In this document: one piece after another, positions 56,345 to 64,000 of the stretch
How the letters are laid out: every line of letters starts with the position of its first letter
Position numbering within the stretch: the first letter of the stretch is position 1
Assembly (NCBI RefSeq): GCF_031010195.1
Contig: NZ_JAUAMC010000013.1
Location: 1 to 64,000, forward strand
DNA length: 64,000 bases
Source: Halomonas sp. SpR8
GTDB taxonomy: Bacteria; Pseudomonadota; Gammaproteobacteria; Pseudomonadales; Halomonadaceae
Direction: 5' to 3'
The notes under the pieces: model-generated
The model's database searches: none
The model's input: only the letters and a program-made list of their open reading frames with translations
What the model was told of the DNA's origin: nothing
Program-made: the position numbers and the translations under genes

Positions 56345-57010
56345 TTATGTTCGCGGCAAATCAACGCTTAAACGCCACAAAGCTTGGCCACTTTGAGCAT
56401 ACTTAGCTTCAAACGGGGTCAAATAGTCACCTTTAGGTGCAAGCGCCGTAGTGGTTGCCTGCTTGCCGGTTACTTGAGCCACTGCCAAGGCAAACTCCTC
56501 AACGTAAATCGACCAGTTTGAGCGCAATTCAAGACGCCCTCCAAGGGCCAACAGTGTGGGTAAAACAGCATGCCCATGCCAGCGCATTTTCAAATGACCC
56601 GCTTTAGGGTAAGGGTTTGGATAAAGCAGATAGTGATACTCGGGCGCCCAACCGGCCTGATAGGCCAACCGCCAGAAGTCGACCAGATCCGCCCTTACCA
56701 GCAGCGCATTGGCCGGCAGTTCTCCGTGGTCACGCCCCAGGCGATCTTCACTACGATCCACACCAATAACGGCATGGGAGGGGAACTGCAGTGCCAGTTG
56801 ACGTGTCGATACCCCAACGCCACAGCCGGAATCAAGCACTAGCGGCGCTTGGCGGCGGGCAAACCACTCGGCCGCGTGGGCAAAGTTACGCTGAGTATGC
56901 TCGGCGATGGGTTTACGCAGCGGATGCGCTAGTGCACGACCTACCCGGCGGGCCAAGTCTTGATGTGGGCCCGGCTGATTAGAAACCACTGATCGAGAAT
57001 TATGCTGCAT
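56345..57010 (-). CDS. TrmB-like tRNA (guanine-N7) methyltransferase family protein
   Basis: 221 residues. The SAM motif VLDSGCGVGVSTRQLA and the C-terminal TPFEAKYAQSGQALWRL resemble TrmB, which makes m7G46 in tRNA. The canonical PDPWPKKRHHKRR segment is changed to YPNPYPKAGHLKMRWHGH, so this is a divergent paralogue and may not be the housekeeping TrmB. It stands first in the chain leading to dacB, 75 bases away. Confidence 0.75.
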   Translation of the reverse strand: MQHNSRSVVSNQPGPHQDLARRVGRALAHPLRKPIAEHTQRNFAHAAEWFARRQAPLVLDSGCGVGVSTRQLALQFPSHAVIGVDRSEDRLGRDHGELPANALLVRADLVDFWRLAYQAGWAPEYHYLLYPNPYPKAGHLKMRWHGHAVLPTLLALGGRLELRSNWSIYVEEFALAVAQVTGKQATTTALAPKGDYLTPFEAKYAQSGQALWRLSVDLPRT

Positions 57011-57237
57011 GCCATCTCTCGGCTTAAAAGCGTGATTCTATCAGTCTCGAGCGCTTGCGGCATGACGTCGTTGCATGGCCGGTGCTATGATCACACTTAC
57101 GTACTTATTACCTTGGGCATTTATTCCCTCAGGTACTAACTTAACAGGTACTAATTAAGCGCAGCGGGTTTAGCACAATGGGCTTAACCCCTTGCCAATA
57201 ACCATTATTACCACCACCGCACCACGAGGAACCCGGC

Positions 57238-59148
57238 TTGTCACACTTACCGGTGATTGTCGGCATGGGCGGCATCAATCCCGCTGGCAGAACCTCTGGC
57301 CATCAGGCCTTCCGCCGAACCGTGCTTGATGCCCTCCCTGCTGACCAGCAACGCCAGACTCTGGAAGGCTTGGCGGCGCTTATGCGCCTTGTTGAGCACT
57401 CCGAAAAGGGGTGGCTAGACCGTGCAGGCCAGCCTGTAGATGCCCCGGCTGAGTCTCTGCGTGAGCAGGTGCTTAACCACACCCTGATCCGCCGCAACGA
57501 AGACCCGCGCTTTCTAGCCCCCGGCATGCCGTCTAACCGCCAGGCCAGCATGCAGCTCGCCGAGCCGATGCGCTTTACCCTGCGCCGCCGCCAACTGCCC
57601 GACAACCTGCCAACCGATTGGCAGGTGCGCGACATTGATACCCGCGAGGTAGAAGTGGTCGTGCCGGCTGGCGTGTTAAACGTCCTGCTACCCGACGCAC
57701 AGGTACCCAAAGTACGCGCAGCAGCTCAGCTACCCAGCGGCTTTGACCCCGCCAACCTGTATCGCAGCGTGCACCATCCCCGCGGTCTCTCCCTGGCGGT
57801 ATTTGGCGCCAGCGACTGCCTGGGCGCCAGCGGGCTCTCCTGGGAGACGCTGCGCCAGCAGTTGAATCCGGATCATATCGCCGTGTACGCCGGAAACTCC
57901 ATTGGCCAGCTCGATGACCAGGGCTGGGGCGGCTTGCTGAAAAGTTTGGTGAGCGGTCAGCGCGCTACTTCGAAACAGATGCCGCTGGGCTATGGCCAGA
58001 TGCCCGCCGACTTTTTAAACGCCTATGTACTCGGCAGCGTCGGCGGTACCGGCGCGGCTTTGGGTGCCTGCGCCAGTTTTCTTTACAACCTGCGTCTGGG
58101 CATTGACGATATTCGCGCTGGCCGTCGCCGCGTAGTGATGGTTGGTACCGCTGACGCACCGATCACCCCGGAAATTATTGAAGGCTTTCGGGCCATGGGC
58201 GCGCTGGCTGACGACGCTGGTTTAAAGGCGTTGGATGCGCTGGAACTGCTCACCGATAGCGACTACCAGCGCGCCTGTCGTCCGTTTGCGCGCAACTGCG
58301 GTTTTACCATGGCAGAAGCCAGCCAGTTTGTGCTGCTGATGGATGACGCCCTGGCACTGGAAGTGGGCGCGGATATTCTCGGCGCCGTACCAGAGGTATT
58401 TGTCAATGCCGATGGCTACAAGCGCTCAATTTCGGCGCCGGGCATTGGTAATTACATCACCCTGGGTAAAGCAGCTGCGTTTGTGCGCGATATGCTGGGT
58501 GAAAGAGCCCTGAAAGAGCGCAGTTTTTTGCATGCGCACGGCACCAGCACCCCCAAAAACCGCATTACCGAATCCCATGTATTCGATGAGATCGCCCGCG
58601 CCAACGGCATCAATGACTGGCCTATCGTCGCGATCAAAGCCTTTATCGGCCACTCCCAAGGCTCTGCCGCGGGTGATCAATTGGCGAGTGCCCTGGGTAG
58701 CTTTGCTCACGACCTGCTGCCGGGCATTCCGACGCTGGATGCGGTCGCCGACGACGTTTATGGTGATCGCCTGCGCTTCTCACAAACGGCGCAGCCTTTC
58801 CGTGCTGACGCCGCTTTTATTAACGCCAAAGGCTTTGGCGGCAATAACGCCACCGGTGTGGTGCTTTCACCTGCAGTGACCGAGCGCCTGCTGCTCCAAC
58901 GCCACGGTGCGGCAGCAGTGAGTGCCTGGAAACAGCGCCGCGAAATCACCCGCGCAGCGGCAGCGGCCTATCTCGCCGAAGCAGATCTCGGCCACTACGC
59001 CCCACGCTATCAATTTGGCGAAGCGGTACTCGAAGGCCCTGAGCTGGATATTCATGCCGACCGGATTCATATTCCCGGTTACGATCATGCCGTCTCGTTA
59101 GCCAGCGATAATCCGTTTGGCTGCCTGGACGAGGAGTCATCGCCATGA
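57238..59148 (+). CDS. fabY: Beta-ketoacyl-ACP synthase FabY
   Basis: 636 residues, matching the 634-residue FabY of Pseudomonas aeruginosa, where it replaces FabH in starting fatty-acid synthesis from acetyl-CoA and malonyl-ACP. The N-terminal 200 residues are family-specific. The thiolase-fold core has the nucleophile in GACASFLYN and the two His in HAHGTSTPKN and FIGHSQGSAAG. It begins with TTG, preceded by GAGGA. It overlaps coaD by 4 bases. Confidence 0.93.
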   Translation: MSHLPVIVGMGGINPAGRTSGHQAFRRTVLDALPADQQRQTLEGLAALMRLVEHSEKGWLDRAGQPVDAPAESLREQVLNHTLIRRNEDPRFLAPGMPSNRQASMQLAEPMRFTLRRRQLPDNLPTDWQVRDIDTREVEVVVPAGVLNVLLPDAQVPKVRAAAQLPSGFDPANLYRSVHHPRGLSLAVFGASDCLGASGLSWETLRQQLNPDHIAVYAGNSIGQLDDQGWGGLLKSLVSGQRATSKQMPLGYGQMPADFLNAYVLGSVGGTGAALGACASFLYNLRLGIDDIRAGRRRVVMVGTADAPITPEIIEGFRAMGALADDAGLKALDALELLTDSDYQRACRPFARNCGFTMAEASQFVLLMDDALALEVGADILGAVPEVFVNADGYKRSISAPGIGNYITLGKAAAFVRDMLGERALKERSFLHAHGTSTPKNRITESHVFDEIARANGINDWPIVAIKAFIGHSQGSAAGDQLASALGSFAHDLLPGIPTLDAVADDVYGDRLRFSQTAQPFRADAAFINAKGFGGNNATGVVLSPAVTERLLLQRHGAAAVSAWKQRREITRAAAAAYLAEADLGHYAPRYQFGEAVLEGPELDIHADRIHIPGYDHAVSLASDNPFGCLDEESSP

Positions 59149-59639
59149 GCAGTGGCAAAGTGAATATCGCCGTCTATCCTGGCACTTTCGATCCCATCAC
59201 TTATGGCCACTTTGATCTGATCGAGCGCGGTGCGCGGATGTTCGACAAAGTGGTTATCGCGGTAGCGGCAAGCCCCGGCAAAAGCCCCCACCTCGACCTG
59301 AAAACACGCATGACGCTGGCGAAAACGGTCTGTGCGTCACTGCCCAACGTTGAGGTGATCGGCTTCTCTACCCTGCTCACCACGATGATGCACGAGCAGG
59401 GGGCGACCATTATTCTGCGCGGCCTGCGTGCAGTATCCGACTTTGAGTACGAGCTGCAGCTGGCCAATATGAACCGGGCGCAGAATCCAGAGCTGGAGAG
59501 CGTGTTTTTAACTCCGGCAGTGGAAAACTCGTACATCTCTTCAACCATCGTGCGTGAGATTGCCAAGCTGGGAGGCGATATTTCCCGGCTAGTGCATCCA
59601 CAGGTCGCCGAAGCGCTGCGTAACCACTACACTAACTAG
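59145..59639 (+). CDS. coaD: Phosphopantetheine adenylyltransferase
   Basis: 164 residues. It converts 4'-phosphopantetheine and ATP to dephospho-CoA, the step before last in CoA synthesis. The nucleotidyltransferase motif is YPGTFDPITYGHFDLI (TxGH-type) and the C-terminal NSYISSTIVREIAKLGGD is conserved. It overlaps fabY by 4 bases, linking acyl-chain start with CoA supply. Confidence 0.96.
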   Translation: MSSGKVNIAVYPGTFDPITYGHFDLIERGARMFDKVVIAVAASPGKSPHLDLKTRMTLAKTVCASLPNVEVIGFSTLLTTMMHEQGATIILRGLRAVSDFEYELQLANMNRAQNPELESVFLTPAVENSYISSTIVREIAKLGGDISRLVHPQVAEALRNHYTN

Positions 59640-59718
59640 CCAACGCTATTGTTGAGTAAAACACTAGGTTATCGACACCGATGCCCTAGGGTTTGTACGC
59701 CATCTGCGAGGTACGCCC

Positions 59719-59967
59719 ATGGCCCTGATGATTACCGACGAGTGCATTAACTGCGACGTCTGCGAACCGGAATGCCCCAACGATGCTATCTCCCCCGGTG
59801 AGGAGATCTACGTCATTGACCCTAATCTATGCACCGAGTGTGTCGGTCACTATGACGAACCCCAGTGCCAGCAGGTCTGCCCGGTAGATTGCATCCCGCT
59901 TGATCCGGAACGCCACGAGACCCAAGAACAGTTGATGAAGAAGTACCGCATCATCACTGCCGCCTAA
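59719..59967 (+). CDS. YfhL-family 4Fe-4S dicluster ferredoxin
   Basis: 82 residues. Two Cys groups are visible: CINCDVCEPECP and CTECVGHYDEPQCQQVCPVDC, the second with the long insert typical of the YfhL/Fdx family. It is an electron carrier; partner unknown. coaD-fdx is a frequent neighbour pair in gammaproteobacteria. A strong ribosome site (GAGGTACG) precedes the ATG. Confidence 0.94.
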   Translation: MALMITDECINCDVCEPECPNDAISPGEEIYVIDPNLCTECVGHYDEPQCQQVCPVDCIPLDPERHETQEQLMKKYRIITAA

Positions 59968-59972
59968 GCCTA

Positions 59973-61277
59973 ATGCGAATTTGGGCCCTCGCCTGGCCAA
60001 TCATTTTATCCAACATCACCGTTCCGCTACTCGGACTGGTCGATACCGCGGTGGTCGGACACCTGCCTGACGCCCGCTATTTGGCTGGCGTGACGCTAGG
60101 CGCCACGCTATTTAGCTTTCTCTACTGGGGCTTTGGCTTCTTGCGCATGGGCACCACGGGGCTGGTCGCCCAAGCCATGGGGCGCGAGAGCAGCAACGAT
60201 GTGCGCAACCTACTGGGGCAGTCACTGATCATCGCGCTGGTGATCGGCAGCCTGTTGATTGTGTTTGCCTCGCCGCTGATTACGCTGGGGTTGTGGCTGT
60301 TAGATGGTAGCGAGGTGGCCACCCACTTAGCGCGAGAGTACGCTCATATTCGTCTCTGGTCTGCGCCAGCGGTGCTTGCCAACTACGCCATTCTGGGCTG
60401 GTTTTTGGGCCAACAGAACTCCCGCGTCACACTGATGATTCTGCTGCTTACCAACAGCGTGAATATCGTGCTGGATTTATGGTTTGTGGTCGGACTAGGC
60501 ATGACCAGCAACGGCGTGGCTTGGGCCAGCGTAATCGCTGACTACAGTGCCTTGGCCTTCGGGAGCTACTTAGTGCTGCGTCAGCTAAGCAGATTGGATG
60601 GCCATTTTTTGCGCGAGCGTCTGCTGGCACTGGCGGCCTACACAGCGCTGTTTAATGTCAACGCCAACCTGTTTGTGCGCACCCTCGGTCTGCTGTTTGC
60701 CGTGGCGTTCTTTACCGCCCAAGGCGCCCGTCAGGGCGATACAGTGCTCGCTGCCAACGCTGTCCTGCTGCAATTTATTATGCTCACCAGTTACGCGCTG
60801 GATGGCTTTGCCCATGCGGCCGAATCGCTGATAGGGCGCGCCTATGGGCGCAAGGATTGGCGTGAGTTTGCGACCACCGTGCGCGCCGCCGCGAATTTTT
60901 CATTCTGGACAGCGGGTCTTGCCGCTCTGCTGTTTGCGCTGGGCGGCAATGCGCTGATCGCGCTGCTCACCGGCCTTGAAGAAGTGCGTGCGACCGCGGC
61001 GCAGTATTTGCCCTGGATGGTCGTCATGCCGCTGATTGCGGTCTGGAGCTACCTACTGGACGGCGTATTTATTGGCACCACTGCCGTGCGTGAAATGCGC
61101 AACAGTATCTTTATTGGCCTAGCGGCCTATTTACCCATTTGGTGGCTCACCCAAGGGCTGGGCAATCATGGGCTGTGGCTTTCGTTTATGCTGTTTACGC
61201 TGGTTCGCTCGGTCGTCTTGATTCATTACTATTATTTTCACTACCATCGCCGTTATCGGCTAGCCCGCTGGCGCTAA
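59973..61277 (+). CDS. MATE-family efflux transporter, DinF-like
   Basis: 434 residues, 12 membrane helices. The start MRIWALAWPIILSNITVPLL with GLVDTAVVGHLPD is characteristic of the DinF branch of the MATE family, sodium- or proton-driven exporters of cationic compounds. It is five bases after the ferredoxin gene, so translation may be coupled. The substrate is not known. Confidence 0.9.
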   Translation: MRIWALAWPIILSNITVPLLGLVDTAVVGHLPDARYLAGVTLGATLFSFLYWGFGFLRMGTTGLVAQAMGRESSNDVRNLLGQSLIIALVIGSLLIVFASPLITLGLWLLDGSEVATHLAREYAHIRLWSAPAVLANYAILGWFLGQQNSRVTLMILLLTNSVNIVLDLWFVVGLGMTSNGVAWASVIADYSALAFGSYLVLRQLSRLDGHFLRERLLALAAYTALFNVNANLFVRTLGLLFAVAFFTAQGARQGDTVLAANAVLLQFIMLTSYALDGFAHAAESLIGRAYGRKDWREFATTVRAAANFSFWTAGLAALLFALGGNALIALLTGLEEVRATAAQYLPWMVVMPLIAVWSYLLDGVFIGTTAVREMRNSIFIGLAAYLPIWWLTQGLGNHGLWLSFMLFTLVRSVVLIHYYYFHYHRRYRLARWR

Positions 61278-61440
61278 AATAGGCGCAATTAGCGGTAACT
61301 GAGCTAACGTGAGATTAAGCGGGCAGCTTCAACGTGAAAATATCCGTGCTCCCCCGTATATTAGCCATGCACTTCACAAGCATTTGCCCTCCAAGGCAGT
61401 TGCTTCGGCACTTTCTAATAATGAATAAAGAGAGCACCCC

Positions 61441-62751
61441 ATGCTTAAAATGATATCTAAACCAGCGGTCAAGCTGGTGGAGCGCTATCTACCCGATCCG
61501 TATATTTTCGTGCTACTGCTAACGTTAATCGCTACGGTTGCTGCGATCGCCATTGAGCGCCAATCACCGCTGGCGGTGCTGCGTTTTTGGGGCGATGGCT
61601 TTTGGGGCCTGCTTACTTTCTCAATGCAGATGCTGCTAGTGCTGGTCACCGGCTTTATGCTGGCTAGCTCGCCGCCGGTAAAACGCATTCTGCAAAAAAT
61701 CGCTGGCAGAGCTAAAACGCCTGGCGGCGCAATCATTCTGGTCACGCTGGTCTCTTTGGCGGCCAGTTGGATTAACTGGGGCTTTGGCCTTGTGGTGGGC
61801 GCGCTATTTGCCAAAGAGCTGGCCCGACTGATCCGCGTTGACTACCGGCTACTCGTCGCCAGCGCCTACTCCGGTTTTGTGGTGTGGCACGGCGGTTTGG
61901 CCGGCTCGATACCGCTGACCATAGCCACCGAAGGGCATTTTTCCGTCGACCAGATTGGCGTGATTGGCACCGGTTCAACGATTTTCGCCTTCTTTAACCT
62001 GGCTATCGTAGCCTGCCTATTTATCGTCATCCCCCTGGTAAACCGCATGATGCTGCCGGATGAGAAGGATAGCGTCTACGTCGACCCCAGCGTGCTGAAT
62101 GATGAGCCGGAACTCGTTGGCCGTCTTACCCGCCCGGCGGAACGCCTGGAAAACAGCGTGACACTCGCCCTGCTGGTCGGCGTGCCGGGGCTACTGTTCC
62201 TGCTTGATCACTTTTTGCTACGCGGTGGCGGTTTAAACCTTAACGTGGTCAACTTCCTGTTTCTGTTCCTGGCCATTGTGCTGCACCGCACGCCGCGCAA
62301 CCTGCTCAATAGCTTGAACGAAGCGATTAAAGGCGGTGCGGGGATTGTCATCCAATTCCCCTTTTATGCGGGCATTATGGCCATTATGGTGCAGTCTGGG
62401 CTGGCAGAAAGCATGTCCGAGTGGCTGGTCTCCTTTGCTACCACTACTACGCTGCCGTTCTGGTCGTTTATAAGCGCCGGGATTGTCAATCTGTTCGTAC
62501 CCTCCGGCGGCGGCCAGTGGGCCGTGCAAGCACCGGTGATGCTGCCTGCCGCCGAGGCGCTGGGGGCTGACATTCCAAGAGTCGCCATGGCGGTGGCCTG
62601 GGGCGATGCCTGGACCAACCTGCTGCAACCCTTCTGGGCGCTACCGGTACTCGCCATTGCCGGGCTGAAGGCCAAAGATATTATGGGCTTCTGCCTGATT
62701 CAGCTGTTTATCACCGGTATTATTATCTCAGTGGGCCTATTGTGGTTTTAA
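61441..62751 (+). CDS. Short-chain fatty acid transporter, AtoE-like
   Basis: 436 residues, about 12 membrane helices, TIGR00366/AtoE family. Typical segments are RYLPDPYIFVLLLTLIATV, SWINWGFGLVVGALFAKELA and VNLFVPSGGGQWAVQAPVML. AtoE takes up acetoacetate or short-chain fatty acids in E. coli. No ato catabolic genes are adjacent, so the true substrate is open. Confidence 0.85.
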   Translation: MLKMISKPAVKLVERYLPDPYIFVLLLTLIATVAAIAIERQSPLAVLRFWGDGFWGLLTFSMQMLLVLVTGFMLASSPPVKRILQKIAGRAKTPGGAIILVTLVSLAASWINWGFGLVVGALFAKELARLIRVDYRLLVASAYSGFVVWHGGLAGSIPLTIATEGHFSVDQIGVIGTGSTIFAFFNLAIVACLFIVIPLVNRMMLPDEKDSVYVDPSVLNDEPELVGRLTRPAERLENSVTLALLVGVPGLLFLLDHFLLRGGGLNLNVVNFLFLFLAIVLHRTPRNLLNSLNEAIKGGAGIVIQFPFYAGIMAIMVQSGLAESMSEWLVSFATTTTLPFWSFISAGIVNLFVPSGGGQWAVQAPVMLPAAEALGADIPRVAMAVAWGDAWTNLLQPFWALPVLAIAGLKAKDIMGFCLIQLFITGIIISVGLLWF

Positions 62752-62778
62752 TCACAGCGTGGATTTAAAGCAATAGTC

Positions 62779-62809
62779 AACGACTGCCCTCTTGAGGTGG
62801 GCAGTCGTT
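62779..62809 (+). terminator. Hairpin after the AtoE-like gene
   Basis: Perfect 11-bp stem AACGACTGCCC / GGGCAGTCGTT with a nine-base loop, 28 bases after the stop, followed by AGCCCTTT. The T run is short. Confidence 0.65.
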
Positions 62810-62839
62810 AGCCCTTTCAAATGACCCCAGGAGCACCGC

Positions 62840-63376
62840 ATGACAGACGCCGAAATCAGCGCCAACGCAGCCCTCCCTGGGCAGCACGAACTCTCCATGA
62901 CAGTACTGATGACCCCCGACATGGCGAACTTCAGCGGCAAAGTGCATGGCGGCGCGATTCTTAAAAAGCTCGATGAAGTCGCTTTTGCCTGCGCTAGCCG
63001 CTATTCCGGCCACTATGTGGTAACGCTCTCGGTAGATCAGGTGCTGTTTAAACAGCCGATTCATGTCGGTGAACTGGTCACGTTTTTAGCCAGCGTCAAT
63101 CATGTTGGCCGCTCGTCAATGGAAGTGGGCATTAAGGTCGTGGCTGAAGATATCCGCAATAAGCTGATCCGTCATACCAATAGCTGTTACCTGACCATGG
63201 TCGCGGTGGATGAGGATGGCAAACCTGCCAGCGTGCCACCACTCAGTTTGGCAACGCCCTTACAGCAGCTACGCTTTGAAAAAGCGGCTTTACGCAAGAA
63301 GCTACGCAAACAGGCCGAGAAAGAAGAGCTGTTCACCCAGCACCAGTACCCGCCTAAGCCCCAGTCAACAACATAG
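62840..63376 (+). CDS. Acyl-CoA thioesterase, hot-dog fold (YciA-like)
   Basis: 178 residues. The hot-dog motif MANFSGKVHGGAILKKLDEV with the family's catalytic Asp (KLDEVAFACASRYSG) and VDQVLFKQPIHVGE are seen. It hydrolyses acyl-CoA; chain length cannot be told. The C-terminal 40 residues are a charged helix (ALRKKLRKQAEKEEL). It sits 89 bases after the AtoE-like transporter gene, with a hairpin in between. Confidence 0.88.
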   Translation: MTDAEISANAALPGQHELSMTVLMTPDMANFSGKVHGGAILKKLDEVAFACASRYSGHYVVTLSVDQVLFKQPIHVGELVTFLASVNHVGRSSMEVGIKVVAEDIRNKLIRHTNSCYLTMVAVDEDGKPASVPPLSLATPLQQLRFEKAALRKKLRKQAEKEELFTQHQYPPKPQSTT

Positions 63377-63416
63377 AGCCCTCGACATAACCCCCACCCA
63401 ACGACAAGGAGTTCGT

Positions 63417-64000
63417 ATGCCCGCCAGGGAACGCTACCCGCACCTACCTAAAGCGGTTGAATACGCCCATATTGGTTGGGATTTTTTCATTCTTACACTG
63501 GTGATGATTAACCTCGCGCTTCTGTTGTTTGATTCACTGTTTCTGCTCGGCCCTATTAACCAAGGTATCGCCAACCTCGCGCCCAGTCTTCACAGCTTCT
63601 ACGATGAGGTGATTCATAGCCGTTTCATCACCATCGACCTGGTATTTGTCAGCTTTTTTATCGCCGATGTTCTGCTAGGTTGGTCAATTGCCATTGCCGA
63701 GCGGCGCTACCACCGCTGGTTTTTCTACCCCTTCGTGCACTGGTATGACGTGCTGGGCTGTATTCCCCTCGCAGGCTTCCGCCTGCTGCGTATTCTACGC
63801 GTGGTATCGCTAATCAATCGGCTGCATCGCCTCGGCCTTATTGATGTTTCCCGCTGGTATATCTATCAATTTGTTGCCAAGTATTACGACATTCTGCTTG
63901 AAGAGCTTTCCGACCGTATCGCTCTGCGGCTATTGGGCAATGTACAGCAGCAGATACACGCCAGCGATTCGCTGACCGAGCGCGTGATTGAACGTGTCAT
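63417..64000 (+). CDS. Ion transporter/channel family protein, truncated by window edge
   Basis: The frame is open from ATG 63417 to the right edge (194 codons), with a strong ribosome site (AAGGAG). Membrane segments are FFILTLVMINLALLLFDSLF, a helix around VFVSFFIADVLLGW, and a basic S4-like stretch GFRLLRILRVVSLINRL, as in bacterial voltage-sensor-like ion transporters. The C-terminal part is outside the window, so pore and exact family cannot be assigned. Confidence 0.75.
   Translation, partial: MPARERYPHLPKAVEYAHIGWDFFILTLVMINLALLLFDSLFLLGPINQGIANLAPSLHSFYDEVIHSRFITIDLVFVSFFIADVLLGWSIAIAERRYHRWFFYPFVHWYDVLGCIPLAGFRLLRILRVVSLINRLHRLGLIDVSRWYIYQFVAKYYDILLEELSDRIALRLLGNVQQQIHASDSLTERVIERV

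Overview
The window is ordinary chromosomal DNA of a gammaproteobacterium, most probably a Halomonas or other Halomonadaceae. This is an inference from three things: GC-rich coding sequence, the gene order (argS-SPOR-hslVU, ubiE-ubiJ-ubiB-hisE-tatABC, hemB-ppk1, fabY-coaD-fdx, all Pseudomonas-like), and acidic proteins with several osmolyte or ion transport genes. I see no rRNA, tRNA, CRISPR array, transposase or phage gene.

Layout. 1-8100 is the accessory part. A giant minus-strand surface adhesin starts at 6046 and runs off the left edge. Upstream of it lies a secreted OmpA-like protein and then about 1 kb of very AT-rich non-coding DNA. The adhesin has a BapA-type N-terminal prefix, an uninterrupted 565-residue Asp-Ala dipeptide tract, two related Ig-like modules, a second short Asp-Ala tract and a long Leu/Gly-rich repeat region.

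8200-22100 is housekeeping on the minus strand (scpA-scpB-rluB, radD, purL, tadA, maeB, rpmE), interleaved with plus-strand genes (a zinc-ribbon protein, mltF, tesB). 22300-34950 is a plus-strand run: priA, argS, a SPOR protein, hslV-hslU, a DUF971 gene, the ubiquinone genes ubiE-ubiJ-ubiB, hisE and tatABC. 35000-42640 holds elbB, hemB, ppk1 and the divergent metE/metR pair.

42600-51300 carries an RstBA-like two-component system, several small proteins missed by length cut-offs, a retropepsin-like protease, an MFS transporter, a BCCT osmolyte transporter broken by one in-frame amber codon, and an AEC transporter. 51300-57000 is a minus-strand chain (trmB-like, dacB, dgkA, glnE, AEC). 57200-64000 is a plus-strand chain (fabY, coaD, ferredoxin, MATE efflux, AtoE-like transporter, thioesterase, and a truncated ion-transporter gene).

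The most unusual items are the (Asp-Ala)n adhesin with its nested repeats, the amber-interrupted BCCT gene, a probable attenuator hairpin in the rpmE leader, and several conserved-looking small ORFs with strong Shine-Dalgarno sequences.
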